Positions 56,406 to 64,000 of a DNA stretch of 64,000 nt are shown here, in pieces. A program made the translations under genes and the position numbers. The notes under the pieces were generated by a model. That model worked only from the letters and a program-made list of their open reading frames with translations. It had not been told where the DNA came from and ran no database searches. The stretch comes from Aquimarina spongiae. Lineage in GTDB: Bacteria; Bacteroidota; Bacteroidia; Flavobacteriales; Flavobacteriaceae. Location of the stretch: assembly GCF_900141785.1 (NCBI RefSeq), contig NZ_FQYP01000005.1, positions 1 through 64,000 on the forward strand, written 5' to 3'. Every line of letters starts with the position of its first letter. Positions within the stretch are counted from its first letter, which is position 1.

Positions 56406-58370
56406 TTATTTTTTTATTGATATCACGGTATCCCTTTCAATGTCTACTATTAAATTAAAAATTTCTTTCAAAGCTGGGTAATATTCGATAGGATAGTAAG
56501 GAGCGTTAAAATTTATTCTATGGTTAATCAGTAATTTTTTACCATTGTTTTGGTAATTAACAGTTACCGTAGCTAATTTATTAGGCAATGCGAATCCTTG
56601 ATTTTTTGGGGTATCAATAAACTCATGATCTTCGTCGATGTTTATGGATACCAAATAAGTATATGAATCTTTGAAACCAAAATCTACCGGAAAAGTTCTT
56701 TCATTTAATGTGAATGGGTTTTCGCTAAAAAAAGCTTCAGAAAAAGGCCTGATATATATGATATTTTCAATTTGTTCTGTTGGAGAATTATAATGAAACT
56801 CCTCAAGGTATGATTTTTCTGTGTTTTCTTGGTTTTTGATAGTAGCGTTGGTAATGATGCGATCTGGATATTGTTGTTTGATAGTTTCTCCTAAATTCTG
56901 AGAGGTATTTGCATACATTTTTTTTCTTTTATAGTATGCCGGATATCCCTGGAAAGCGTGAGTTACTTTACCTCTTATCATTAAATCGTCATTCAACGTT
57001 ATATCTTCTTTGTAGTAATGAGAAGAGCGAAGTCTTGGCTCAATATTGATCCAACTGCTACCATTTTTAAAATCAAGTAATCGCCCATATTGATTTAAAC
57101 ATCTGAATGGGACCTCACCAAAGTTTAATGTCTTTTCTGTAGCATCCAAAAGGTAGGAATTGTTTTCTAAAGACAAATGTACAATCAGATAGTTGAAATC
57201 TGTAATCACAGGATATAATTTTGTAACATAACCATTGTCTCTGGTAGACATTAATACAGGTAATACATCAAATCCTTGTTGTTTAAGTGCATTATGCAAT
57301 AATATGTTGATGCTCGAAACATTTCCTACTTTGGTAGAGATTACTTTTTTAATATCCCCATCAGTAAAAATTCTGTTTTTCTTATTCCAGGTATAGTGTT
57401 TTGCAATGTAACGATATATGGCTTTTGCTTTATCAATGTTGTTAGGTAATGATTGGATTTCCAGCGGTAGTATGTTTTTGGTTAAATTTACTTTTTTGAG
57501 TTGAACGCCAATACTAACTTCCTTTTTTATTTTATTATCTACATCTTCCCATGTTTCGCTGAACTTTTTATTGACCCCATCAAAGCCTTTATATTCCCTC
57601 AACTCGAAGTCTATTCTCGAAAAATAATTTTCTTTTGCGGTCATGTATTCTTCCTCAATGAACGCGGGAATATCTTTCATAACATATACATTACGCGAGC
57701 AGTCAGAGTGTCCGCCATAAGCAACTTCGAGACATTGTTTGATCAGGCTTTCATCCTTTGAATGAAGCTTTAGGGGGCCTACTAATTTGATATTATATAA
57801 ATAATTTCCAGGTAAATCAGTGATGTATTCACTGTAAATTTTTGGAATGTCATCTTGAAAATCCCATCCATTGAATTTAAATATAAATGGAGATTCTTGT
57901 TGGTACTTATAAGTCAATACAGAGCCGGGTTTAACATCAGGAAAAGTAAATTTGATGATAGAGTAATGCTCGTCGTATTTTTCTTCATAAACATTCTCTT
58001 TTTCCAGTTTTGTTTTTACTACTTTCCCATTTTCTAAGTTGTAGGTATATGCAACCAAATCTCGGTATGTTTCCCGTCTTCCTTTGTTGTTGTAGAGAAA
58101 AATTTTGATAGTAGCCTTGTCAAATCCTTGTGAGTTCAATATCTTAATTTTGGCTTCATAGTCAGTCAATAGATTATAGTTGTTTCCATTTTCTATTCTA
58201 CTATATCCTTTTTCATAGAGATACAAAGCATTGGCGGTACTGTCTTTAGGATAACTGTTGTTTTCTAAATCAGCTTCGCTTACAACAAGATTAGTACTGT
58301 TATAGGTGTTTTGCGCGCTAAGAAATAGAGTAAATAAGTTGAGGGTTATTAGAAGAAAACGTTTAATCAT
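56406..58370 (-). CDS. DUF3857 and transglutaminase-like domain secreted protein
   Basis: 654 residues with a signal peptide (MIKRFLLITLNLFTLFLSAQ). DUF3857 region ~55-220 (YEAKIKILNSQGFDKATIKIFLYNNKGRRETYRDL), transglutaminase-like core ~300-400 (AKAIYRYIAKHYTWNKKNRIFTDGD and NVSSINILLHNALKQQGFDVLPVL, where the usual Cys is replaced by Ser), C-terminal DUF3858-like part. Lacking the catalytic Cys, it is likely a binding or structural protein. It overlaps the exonuclease gene by 8 nt. Confidence 0.82.
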   Translation of the reverse strand: MIKRFLLITLNLFTLFLSAQNTYNSTNLVVSEADLENNSYPKDSTANALYLYEKGYSRIENGNNYNLLTDYEAKIKILNSQGFDKATIKIFLYNNKGRRETYRDLVAYTYNLENGKVVKTKLEKENVYEEKYDEHYSIIKFTFPDVKPGSVLTYKYQQESPFIFKFNGWDFQDDIPKIYSEYITDLPGNYLYNIKLVGPLKLHSKDESLIKQCLEVAYGGHSDCSRNVYVMKDIPAFIEEEYMTAKENYFSRIDFELREYKGFDGVNKKFSETWEDVDNKIKKEVSIGVQLKKVNLTKNILPLEIQSLPNNIDKAKAIYRYIAKHYTWNKKNRIFTDGDIKKVISTKVGNVSSINILLHNALKQQGFDVLPVLMSTRDNGYVTKLYPVITDFNYLIVHLSLENNSYLLDATEKTLNFGEVPFRCLNQYGRLLDFKNGSSWINIEPRLRSSHYYKEDITLNDDLMIRGKVTHAFQGYPAYYKRKKMYANTSQNLGETIKQQYPDRIITNATIKNQENTEKSYLEEFHYNSPTEQIENIIYIRPFSEAFFSENPFTLNERTFPVDFGFKDSYTYLVSINIDEDHEFIDTPKNQGFALPNKLATVTVNYQNNGKKLLINHRINFNAPYYPIEYYPALKEIFNLIVDIERDTVISIKK

Positions 58371-59736
58371 TCCTGTTTAATTTGACAATCTTTAATTTTT
58401 TATGCTGGCGAATGTAACTCTGAATAATATGTTGCGCATCTCGATTATGCTGCATGGGGGTAATGATCGTACGTAGTATTTCGATATTGTTGATTTGATG
58501 ATTCAAATTGAAGTATCCAAATCCTTTAAATTTACCATCTTCCACCAAAATAACTCCTTGTTCGTCAACATCTCGACCCCGATCAATGATGATCATATTT
58601 TGAGCTTCAAACGAGTTTTTATGAATTAATTTCTTTACTCGTTCATTATATTCATCCTTGCTCTCACTACCAATACAAGCTCCTTCGCATTGTTTTATCG
58701 TATAATTAAAACAATTGCCTTTCCCATTAACCAGTCCCATTAATCGTTGGCAAAGGTTAAATTCTTCTGTCCAACGGTGCATATAGCTTTTTGCCTGTTG
58801 TCGATTAGTAAAAGTGGTAATGCTCTTTTCGCGGCCATTGGCTTTGCTTACTTTTAGATTGATGTATCCATCATCGTCGACGAATTGATATAATGCCTGG
58901 TCAAATTTTGTTTTTCGTAAAGCTCGGTTGTATTTTGGCTTGTTTACTTTTATCTCTTCACTTTCTTTTAGCAAGGCAAGTAATTCGCTACCTGTAATTT
59001 CATACGATACCGATACTACTTCTTCTTGTATGCGTCTGGACTTTCTATTGTCATTAGTGAAATGTTGGTTGAGACGCTTTTTGATGTTCTTGCTTTTGCC
59101 AATGTAAATGATATCTCCATTTTCATTATGCATATAATACACCCCCGTAGCAATGGGAGCTTGTTCAATTAATCGGAGTAATTTATCATCGATCTGACGC
59201 TTAGGGTCAGCTCTTACCGTATCTGTAATTATGCTTTTTTCAGAATCTTTGGTGAGGAGTAACTTAAAAAGCTTTACCGTTGCAAGGGCGTCACCATTTG
59301 CACGATGCCTATCTGATAAGGGAATACCTAGTCCACGTACTAATTTTCCTAAGCTGTATGATTTTTGATCGGGAATCAGTTTTTTAGAAAGCTCTACTGT
59401 GCATAAAGAATGTCTTTCAAAGTCAAACCCTAGTCTTGAGAATTCAGTTCGTAGTATTCGGTAGTCAAAGCTTGCGTTATGAGCAACTACCACACAATCC
59501 TCTGTAATTTCTACAATTCTTTTGGCTACCTCATAAAACTTAGGCGCATTACGAAGCATATCATTGTTAATACCAGTAAGGTTAGCTACAAAGGGTTGTA
59601 TAGGACGTTCTGGATTAACTAGACTTATAAACTGATCAACAACCTGTAAACCATCAAATTTGTAAATAGCAATTTCAGTAATACCTTCTTCATTATATTT
59701 TCCTCCTGTTGTTTCTATATCTAAAATTGCATACAT
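58363..59736 (-). CDS. DnaQ-type exonuclease fused to a GIY-YIG (UvrC-like) nuclease domain
   Basis: 457 residues. N-terminal DEDDh 3'-5' exonuclease (~1-170): D6/E8 in AILDIETTGG, HNASFDYRIL with Asp, and HRANGDALATVKLF (HxxxxD). Then GIY-YIG (~195-275): ATGVYYMHNENGDIIYIGKSKNIKKRLNQHF. C-terminal ~180 residues contain Cys (CFNYTIKQCEGACIG) like UvrC N-terminal homologues. The fusion suggests a repair or DNA-processing nuclease similar to Cho/UvrC; exact substrate unknown. It overlaps the DUF3857 gene by 8 nt. Confidence 0.9.
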   Translation of the reverse strand: MYAILDIETTGGKYNEEGITEIAIYKFDGLQVVDQFISLVNPERPIQPFVANLTGINNDMLRNAPKFYEVAKRIVEITEDCVVVAHNASFDYRILRTEFSRLGFDFERHSLCTVELSKKLIPDQKSYSLGKLVRGLGIPLSDRHRANGDALATVKLFKLLLTKDSEKSIITDTVRADPKRQIDDKLLRLIEQAPIATGVYYMHNENGDIIYIGKSKNIKKRLNQHFTNDNRKSRRIQEEVVSVSYEITGSELLALLKESEEIKVNKPKYNRALRKTKFDQALYQFVDDDGYINLKVSKANGREKSITTFTNRQQAKSYMHRWTEEFNLCQRLMGLVNGKGNCFNYTIKQCEGACIGSESKDEYNERVKKLIHKNSFEAQNMIIIDRGRDVDEQGVILVEDGKFKGFGYFNLNHQINNIEILRTIITPMQHNRDAQHIIQSYIRQHKKLKIVKLNRND

Positions 59737-59837
59737 AGTTTACTGTATAGGCATTTGTTTTACTGTTAAGATGTTTTTGTGCTTTGAGTTTTCCTTTGTA
59801 TTACTACCTAAATGTAGTTTTGAAAATACTAAATTAA

Positions 59838-59868
59838 CCCTTTTATTGATAGATCAAAATTAAAAGGG
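59838..59868. other. Inverted repeat after the YggS gene
   Basis: CCCTTTTA (59838-59845) pairs with TAAAAGGG (59861-59868), with an inner TTGA/TCAA. It lies 26 nt past the yggS stop on the minus strand and could be a 3' hairpin, but no good T-tract follows. Confidence 0.4.
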
Positions 59869-59893
59869 GGTATTGCTATTATACCTTTTGATA

Positions 59894-60556
59894 TTAATGG
59901 TAATTTCTGGCGCCAAAAATTGAACTTCCAATTCTTACCATGGTACTACCAGAAGCAATAGCGATTGCGTGATCTGCACTCATCCCAATAGATAGTGTTG
60001 TCAAGTTTGGATATTCGGGTTGTAATTGGTCAAAAAGACGTTTGATACCTCCGAATTCTGATTTTATTTGCTGTTCGTTATTGGTAAAAGTTGCCATTCC
60101 CATCAATCCTTTAATTTGTATATGAGTTAAGGATTTTACTTCTTCAGAGGCTAACAAAGCAATGGCATCTTCGTCACTAAGACCAAATTTACTGTCTTCT
60201 TCCGCAATTTTGATTTGGATAAGGCATGAGATTATTCTATCATGTTTTTTTGCCTGTTTGTCAATTTCCTTGAGTAATTTCAAACTATCTACGGCATGAA
60301 TCAAATCCACAAACTCTGCCATATATTTTACCTTATTCGTTTGTACATGACCGATCATATGCCATTGAATATCTTTTGGCATTTGTTCCCATTTTTCGGT
60401 CATTTCCTGAATTTTATTTTCTCCAAAAACACGTTGCCCTGCATTATAGGCCTGCATTAATTCTTCGACGGGTTTGGTTTTTGAAACAGCAACAAGGGTG
60501 ACTTCTTCCGGGATTTCTGTTCGAATTCGTTCGAGATTATGTTGGATATCGCTCAT
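59894..60556 (-). CDS. YggS-family PLP-binding protein
   Basis: 220 residues from the ATG at 60556; the TTG at 60565 lies inside a -7 promoter box and cannot be the start. PLP-binding Lys in VTLVAVSKTKPVEELMQAY, then VFGENKIQEM, WHMIGHVQTNKVKY and LSIGMSADHAIAIASGSTMVRIGSSIFG: typical YggS/PROSC. It keeps pyridoxal-phosphate and amino-acid pools in balance. Cytoplasmic. Predicted leaderless mRNA. Confidence 0.95.
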   Translation of the reverse strand: MSDIQHNLERIRTEIPEEVTLVAVSKTKPVEELMQAYNAGQRVFGENKIQEMTEKWEQMPKDIQWHMIGHVQTNKVKYMAEFVDLIHAVDSLKLLKEIDKQAKKHDRIISCLIQIKIAEEDSKFGLSDEDAIALLASEEVKSLTHIQIKGLMGMATFTNNEQQIKSEFGGIKRLFDQLQPEYPNLTTLSIGMSADHAIAIASGSTMVRIGSSIFGARNYH

Positions 60557-60562
60557 AGGCTG

Positions 60563-60570
60563 CAAATATA
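60563..60570 (-). promoter_or_regulatory. -7 promoter element of yggS
   Basis: TATATTTG on the minus strand (60570-60563), a perfect TAnnTTTG, followed by only six bases (CAGCCT) before the ATG at 60556. Confidence 0.6.
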
Positions 60571-60625
60571 TCTAAAATCGACGAGGTAAAAGGTGCCATC
60601 CTTGCACTTAGAAGTGTGTTGGATA

Positions 60626-61864
60626 TCAAAATTCGTAGATGGTAATACCGCTTCTCAATTTGGGTTCGATATAGGTGCTTTTTGGAGGCATTTTTAGCCC
60701 TTCGTCCGCTATTTTTTTCATCTGCGAAACCGAGGCAGGGAATAAAACAAAACCTACTTGAAATTCTTGATTATCAATTCTACTTTTTACAGGAATAATA
60801 TCGTTTTTACCGTGAGAATATTCAATTCTAGTATCAGTACGTAAATCTTCGATCCCAAGAATCGGTTTCAAAACGGTTTTATACAAAATTTGTGCATCTA
60901 ATTCTTCTAGTGCATTGTCGAATTGATAAGTTGTTTTCCTGAGGTAAAGCGAATAGAATTCTCCATCCAGATACATGCTAAAATGATGCGGTTTGGAAGG
61001 TTTGTAGGCTTCAATCCCTCTATTTTCTATACGAAACCATTCGTCTAACTTGATCAAAAACTCTTCTTTGGTCAATCCATTAAGATCTTTGATCAACCGA
61101 TTGAACTCGTATATCCTAAGGTCGGACTCCGGAATCAAGTAACTCATAAAAAAGTTATAAGGCTCTTCTCCAGAATGATCAGAATTGTTGACTTTGAGGT
61201 CCTGAGCAAGCAGGTGAGAAGATGCAGAACGATGATGACCATCTGCAATATAAATAGTACCAATAGAAGCAAAAGCATCTTTTAGGACTTCTATGGATTT
61301 AGGATCTTCGACCTTCCAGAGGTAGTGTGTGTCTCTGTAGGTGGTTGTAAATTCAAATTCTGCTCTTTCCTGAATTTTTTTTGAAATTACATCGGATATG
61401 GTATCATTGTCAGGATAGGTAAGGAGTACAGGTTCTGCATTAAATCCTACTGTTTTAAGATACTCCTTAAAGGTGTTTTCTCTGTGTTGAAGCGTATCTT
61501 CATGTATTTTGATGACATTATTTTCGTAATCGGCAGTACTGGCAGCTGCCACAATGCCAGAAAAAGATTCTTGTTCTCGATTTACAATTTTATAAACATA
61601 GTAGCATGGTGTCTCATCTTGAACAAAGATTTCATCTTCTTTGAATTCGAGATAGCGATTGCGAACCAGTTTGTAGCGTTCTTCTCCCGAGATTTCTTTT
61701 TGATACTTATATCCTGGATTCACAATATGCAGAAAAGAGTAGGGGTTGTAATCCATTCTTGAATCACGCTCAAACGCCGTATAACTTTCATAAGATCTTG
61801 AGGCTACCAGGCTTACTTTGTCTCTGGTTGGGCGAATTGCTTTAAACGGGTGGATTTTTGCCAT
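60626..61864 (-). CDS. DUF1015 family protein
   Basis: 412 residues. PFKAIRPTRDKVSLVASRSYES at the start and TIYIADGHHRSASSHLLAQDL near residues 205-225 (ADGHHR motif) are family signatures. Members are related to archaeal/bacterial serine kinases (SerK) in some lineages, but the activity here is unknown. Cytoplasmic, no membrane helices. Upstream of yggS on the same strand. Confidence 0.87.
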   Translation of the reverse strand: MAKIHPFKAIRPTRDKVSLVASRSYESYTAFERDSRMDYNPYSFLHIVNPGYKYQKEISGEERYKLVRNRYLEFKEDEIFVQDETPCYYVYKIVNREQESFSGIVAAASTADYENNVIKIHEDTLQHRENTFKEYLKTVGFNAEPVLLTYPDNDTISDVISKKIQERAEFEFTTTYRDTHYLWKVEDPKSIEVLKDAFASIGTIYIADGHHRSASSHLLAQDLKVNNSDHSGEEPYNFFMSYLIPESDLRIYEFNRLIKDLNGLTKEEFLIKLDEWFRIENRGIEAYKPSKPHHFSMYLDGEFYSLYLRKTTYQFDNALEELDAQILYKTVLKPILGIEDLRTDTRIEYSHGKNDIIPVKSRIDNQEFQVGFVLFPASVSQMKKIADEGLKMPPKSTYIEPKLRSGITIYEF

Positions 61865-61946
61865 TTCTTGATTTCGTATAACTTAAATATTCTTCGGGTT
61901 ATTGAAGTATGCTTGATAATAAACATATTTTCAATATTAAATAAAA

Positions 61947-61975
61947 AAGTTGGACCTAGTGCATAGATCCAACTT
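61947..61975 (-). terminator. Intrinsic terminator of the 3-hydroxyacyl-CoA dehydrogenase gene
   Basis: AAGTTGGA (61947-61954) pairs with TCCAACTT (61968-61975), with partial CTA/TAG inner pairing; T-tract on the minus strand (plus-strand A run 61943-61948). About 37 nt past the stop. Confidence 0.8.
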
Positions 61976-62011
61976 GTAAATATATAATTTATGTGTTTTG
62001 AAAGCTAGTCG

Positions 62012-62899
62012 TTATGCAAATTGCTTGGCAACTTTTTCTGCTTTTTTACTTTCTGAATAATCGTAAAATCCTTCTCCGCTTTTTACACCTAATTTACCAG
62101 CCATTACCATATTAACTAATAACGGGCAAGGTGCATACTTTGGGTTTTTGAAGCCTTCGTACATTACATTAAGGATAGAAAGGCATACATCAAGACCAAT
62201 AAAATCAGCTAATTGTAATGGGCCCATTGGGTGTGCCATTCCTAATTTCATCACCGTATCTATTTCAGTTACTCCGGCAACTCCATTGTATAACGTTTCG
62301 ATAGATTCGTTGATCATTGGCATCAGGATTCTATTGGCTACAAATCCAGGGTAGTCATTTACTTCTACAGGGATTTTACCTAACTGCTTAGATACTTCCA
62401 TGATAGTTTGTGTCACCTCGTCAGAAGTGTTGTATCCTCGGATGATCTCTACCAATTTCATGATAGGCACAGGGTTCATAAAGTGCATCCCAATCACCAT
62501 TTCTGGGCGGTTAGTAACTGCTGCGATTTGAGTAATCGAGATAGAAGAAGTATTTGTCGCCAAAATAGTATCATCAGGACAAGCATCACTTAAGTCCTTG
62601 AAAATCTTAAGTTTCAAATCTACGTTTTCAGTAGCCGCTTCAACTACCAATCCAGCGTATTCTACACCTTCTTTTATACTGGTGTAAGTAGAGATGTTTG
62701 CCAGAGTGGCTTCTTTATCAGCTTCAGTAATTTTTTCTTTGGCGATCATACGATCCAAATTTTTGGTGATCGTTGCCAAACCTCTATCCAAAGCTTGTTG
62801 TGAGATGTCAATAAGTTGTACTTTAAAACCTTTTTGAGCAAAAGTATGTGCAATACCGTTGCCCATAGTTCCTGCACCAATTACTGCTATATTTTTCAT
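62012..62899 (-). CDS. 3-hydroxybutyryl-CoA dehydrogenase
   Basis: 295 residues. N-terminal Rossmann domain: NIAVIGAGTMGNGIAHTFAQKGFKVQLIDIS (GxGxxG). Catalytic region GMHFMNPVPIMKLVEIIRG with His-Glu pair, then PVEVNDYPGFVANRILMPM and the C-terminal dimerisation domain. It interconverts acetoacetyl-CoA and 3-hydroxybutyryl-CoA with NAD(P) in fatty-acid or butanoate metabolism. Single gene with its own terminator; often listed as hbd. Confidence 0.93.
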   Translation of the reverse strand: MKNIAVIGAGTMGNGIAHTFAQKGFKVQLIDISQQALDRGLATITKNLDRMIAKEKITEADKEATLANISTYTSIKEGVEYAGLVVEAATENVDLKLKIFKDLSDACPDDTILATNTSSISITQIAAVTNRPEMVIGMHFMNPVPIMKLVEIIRGYNTSDEVTQTIMEVSKQLGKIPVEVNDYPGFVANRILMPMINESIETLYNGVAGVTEIDTVMKLGMAHPMGPLQLADFIGLDVCLSILNVMYEGFKNPKYAPCPLLVNMVMAGKLGVKSGEGFYDYSESKKAEKVAKQFA

Positions 62900-63017
62900 G
62901 TGTTTATACTATTTTTATGGTCACATAGAACTTGCCAAATTATCATTTTCGATGCACAAAAACTTTGTTATGGCTTGTTTCATATGAATTATTTGAGTGT
63001 ATTGAAAGTTTAATTGT

Positions 63018-63983
63018 TTAGTGTTTGAAGCAATCGATAATTTTTAAAGCGACTTCCAAAGCTTTTTTACCTTGCTCTAGGGATACGATAGGAGTAGTGT
63101 CGTTTTTGATAGCATCTGCAAAAGTATCTAGCTCATCAAGGATGGCATTGTTTGACGGTATCGATGGGTTGTCAAAATAAATTTGCTTTCGCACTCCTTC
63201 GGCATTCTGCAAAATCATAGCAAAATCATCAGGTTGCTCGGGTGCGTCTTTCATTTTTACGACCTCGCATTTCTTTTCAAAGAAATCAACAGAGATGTAA
63301 GCATCCTTTTGAAAGAACCTTGATTTACGCATGTTTTTTAATGAAATACGACTGGCAGTCAGATTAGCAACACAACCATTTTCAAACTCGATTCTGGCGT
63401 TGGCAATATCTGGAGTCTCACTGATCACAGATACTCCGCTTGCGCTGATCTGTTTAACTTCAGAATGTACCACGCTCAAAATAGCATCGATATCATGAAT
63501 CATCAAGTCCAGCACAACAGGTACATCAGTTCCTCTTGGGTTGAACTCAGCTAATCGATGCGCTTCAATAAACATGGGGTTATCGATCTTTTGAGCTACA
63601 GCAGTATAAGCAGGATTAAATCGTTCTACATGTCCTACTTGTCCTTTGACATTGTTTTGATTGGCCAGTCGTATCAATTCTTCTGCTTCTGCAACGGTAT
63701 TGGTAATAGGCTTTTCAATAAAAACATGTTTACCAGCTTCAATAGCTTGTTTAGCAACGTCAAAATGAGCAAAAGTAGGAGTGACTATATCCACCACATC
63801 AACGGCTTCAATTAATTCCTCGATAGAATTAAAAAGATGATATCCGAATTCTTTAGCAATTGCATTGGCTTGTGAAGAACTGGTATCGTAAAAACCAGCA
63901 AGTTCATAATTCTCGGATTGTTCAAGAAGACGTAAATGGATTTTACCAAGGTGTCCCGCACCGAGTACTCCGGCTTTGAGCAT
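63018..63983 (-). CDS. Gfo/Idh/MocA-family oxidoreductase
   Basis: 321 residues. Rossmann NAD(P)-binding start AGVLGAGHLGKIHLRLLEQ, then VDVVDIVTPTFAHFDVAKQAIEAGKHVFIEKPITN with the catalytic EKP, and VLDLMIHDIDAIL in the C-terminal domain. Substrate is a sugar or inositol derivative that sequence alone does not reveal. The start codon is 17 nt from the window edge, so the upstream context is not visible. Confidence 0.92.
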   Translation of the reverse strand: MLKAGVLGAGHLGKIHLRLLEQSENYELAGFYDTSSSQANAIAKEFGYHLFNSIEELIEAVDVVDIVTPTFAHFDVAKQAIEAGKHVFIEKPITNTVAEAEELIRLANQNNVKGQVGHVERFNPAYTAVAQKIDNPMFIEAHRLAEFNPRGTDVPVVLDLMIHDIDAILSVVHSEVKQISASGVSVISETPDIANARIEFENGCVANLTASRISLKNMRKSRFFQKDAYISVDFFEKKCEVVKMKDAPEQPDDFAMILQNAEGVRKQIYFDNPSIPSNNAILDELDTFADAIKNDTTPIVSLEQGKKALEVALKIIDCFKH

Positions 63984-64000
63984 ATTTCAATATTTTACAC

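Overview
The window is a chromosomal segment of a member of the Bacteroidota, almost certainly family Flavobacteriaceae (an Aquimarina-like marine genus is possible, but this is inference). Evidence: AT-rich sequence; promoters of the Bacteroidota type (TTG/TTTG near -33, TAnnTTTG near -7) in front of many genes; almost no Shine-Dalgarno motifs; a TonB-dependent receptor/DUF4249 pair; flavobacterial families such as DUF4835, DUF6095 and DUF6913; monomeric isocitrate dehydrogenase; and an N-terminally extended GAPDH. No prophage, insertion sequence, CRISPR array or tRNA was found. This is mostly conserved core genome.

Layout. 0-0.3 kb: end of an rRNA operon (23S tail, 5S, strong terminator). 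0.4-2.6 kb: a membrane LytTR regulator and two small lipoproteins. 2.7-6.9 kb: a translesion-synthesis cassette (Y-family polymerase + short DnaE) behind two operator-like palindromes that cover its promoter. 7-14.8 kb: envelope proteins, a DinB-fold protein, murQ, a TonB receptor/DUF4249 pair, a 53-residue small ORF and two beta-barrel proteins. 15-23.4 kb: icd, a 0.9-kb gene-poor stretch, rplS, trmD, a coiled-coil envelope protein, gap and a DegP-type protease. 23.6-27 kb: dapF, an acetyltransferase, mltG and a lysozyme-like protein whose whole 5' leader folds as one hairpin. 27-34 kb: dnaA with neighbours, then YigZ, a DMT transporter, a HAD phosphatase, ribD and an LEA2 lipoprotein. 34-43 kb: prmC, LOG, ligA, four tandem YhhN-like membrane proteins, DUF6913, dapA and a Kir-type channel. 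43.5-52.2 kb: bamD, rpoZ, coaBC, DUF4835, recN, fabI, a glycosyltransferase, YbbR and coaE. 52.3-54.6 kb: a two-component system. 54.6-64 kb (minus strand): miaA, a Kv-like channel with a zinc ribbon, a DUF3857 transglutaminase, a DnaQ/GIY-YIG fusion, YggS, DUF1015, a 3-hydroxyacyl-CoA dehydrogenase and a Gfo/Idh/MocA oxidoreductase.

Functional themes are cell-wall precursor and lysine synthesis (dapF, dapA, murQ, mltG), coenzyme A synthesis (coaBC, coaE), DNA replication and repair (dnaA, ligA, recN, dinB/dnaE, exonuclease-nuclease) and envelope assembly (bamD, TonB receptor, DegP). The observations most worth following up are the palindromic operator pair on the mutagenic polymerase cassette, the fourfold YhhN tandem with stepwise loss of family residues, the full-length 5' UTR hairpin at 26.2 kb, promoters whose -7 box abuts the start codon (predicted leaderless mRNAs), and the unannotated small ORF at 13.3 kb.
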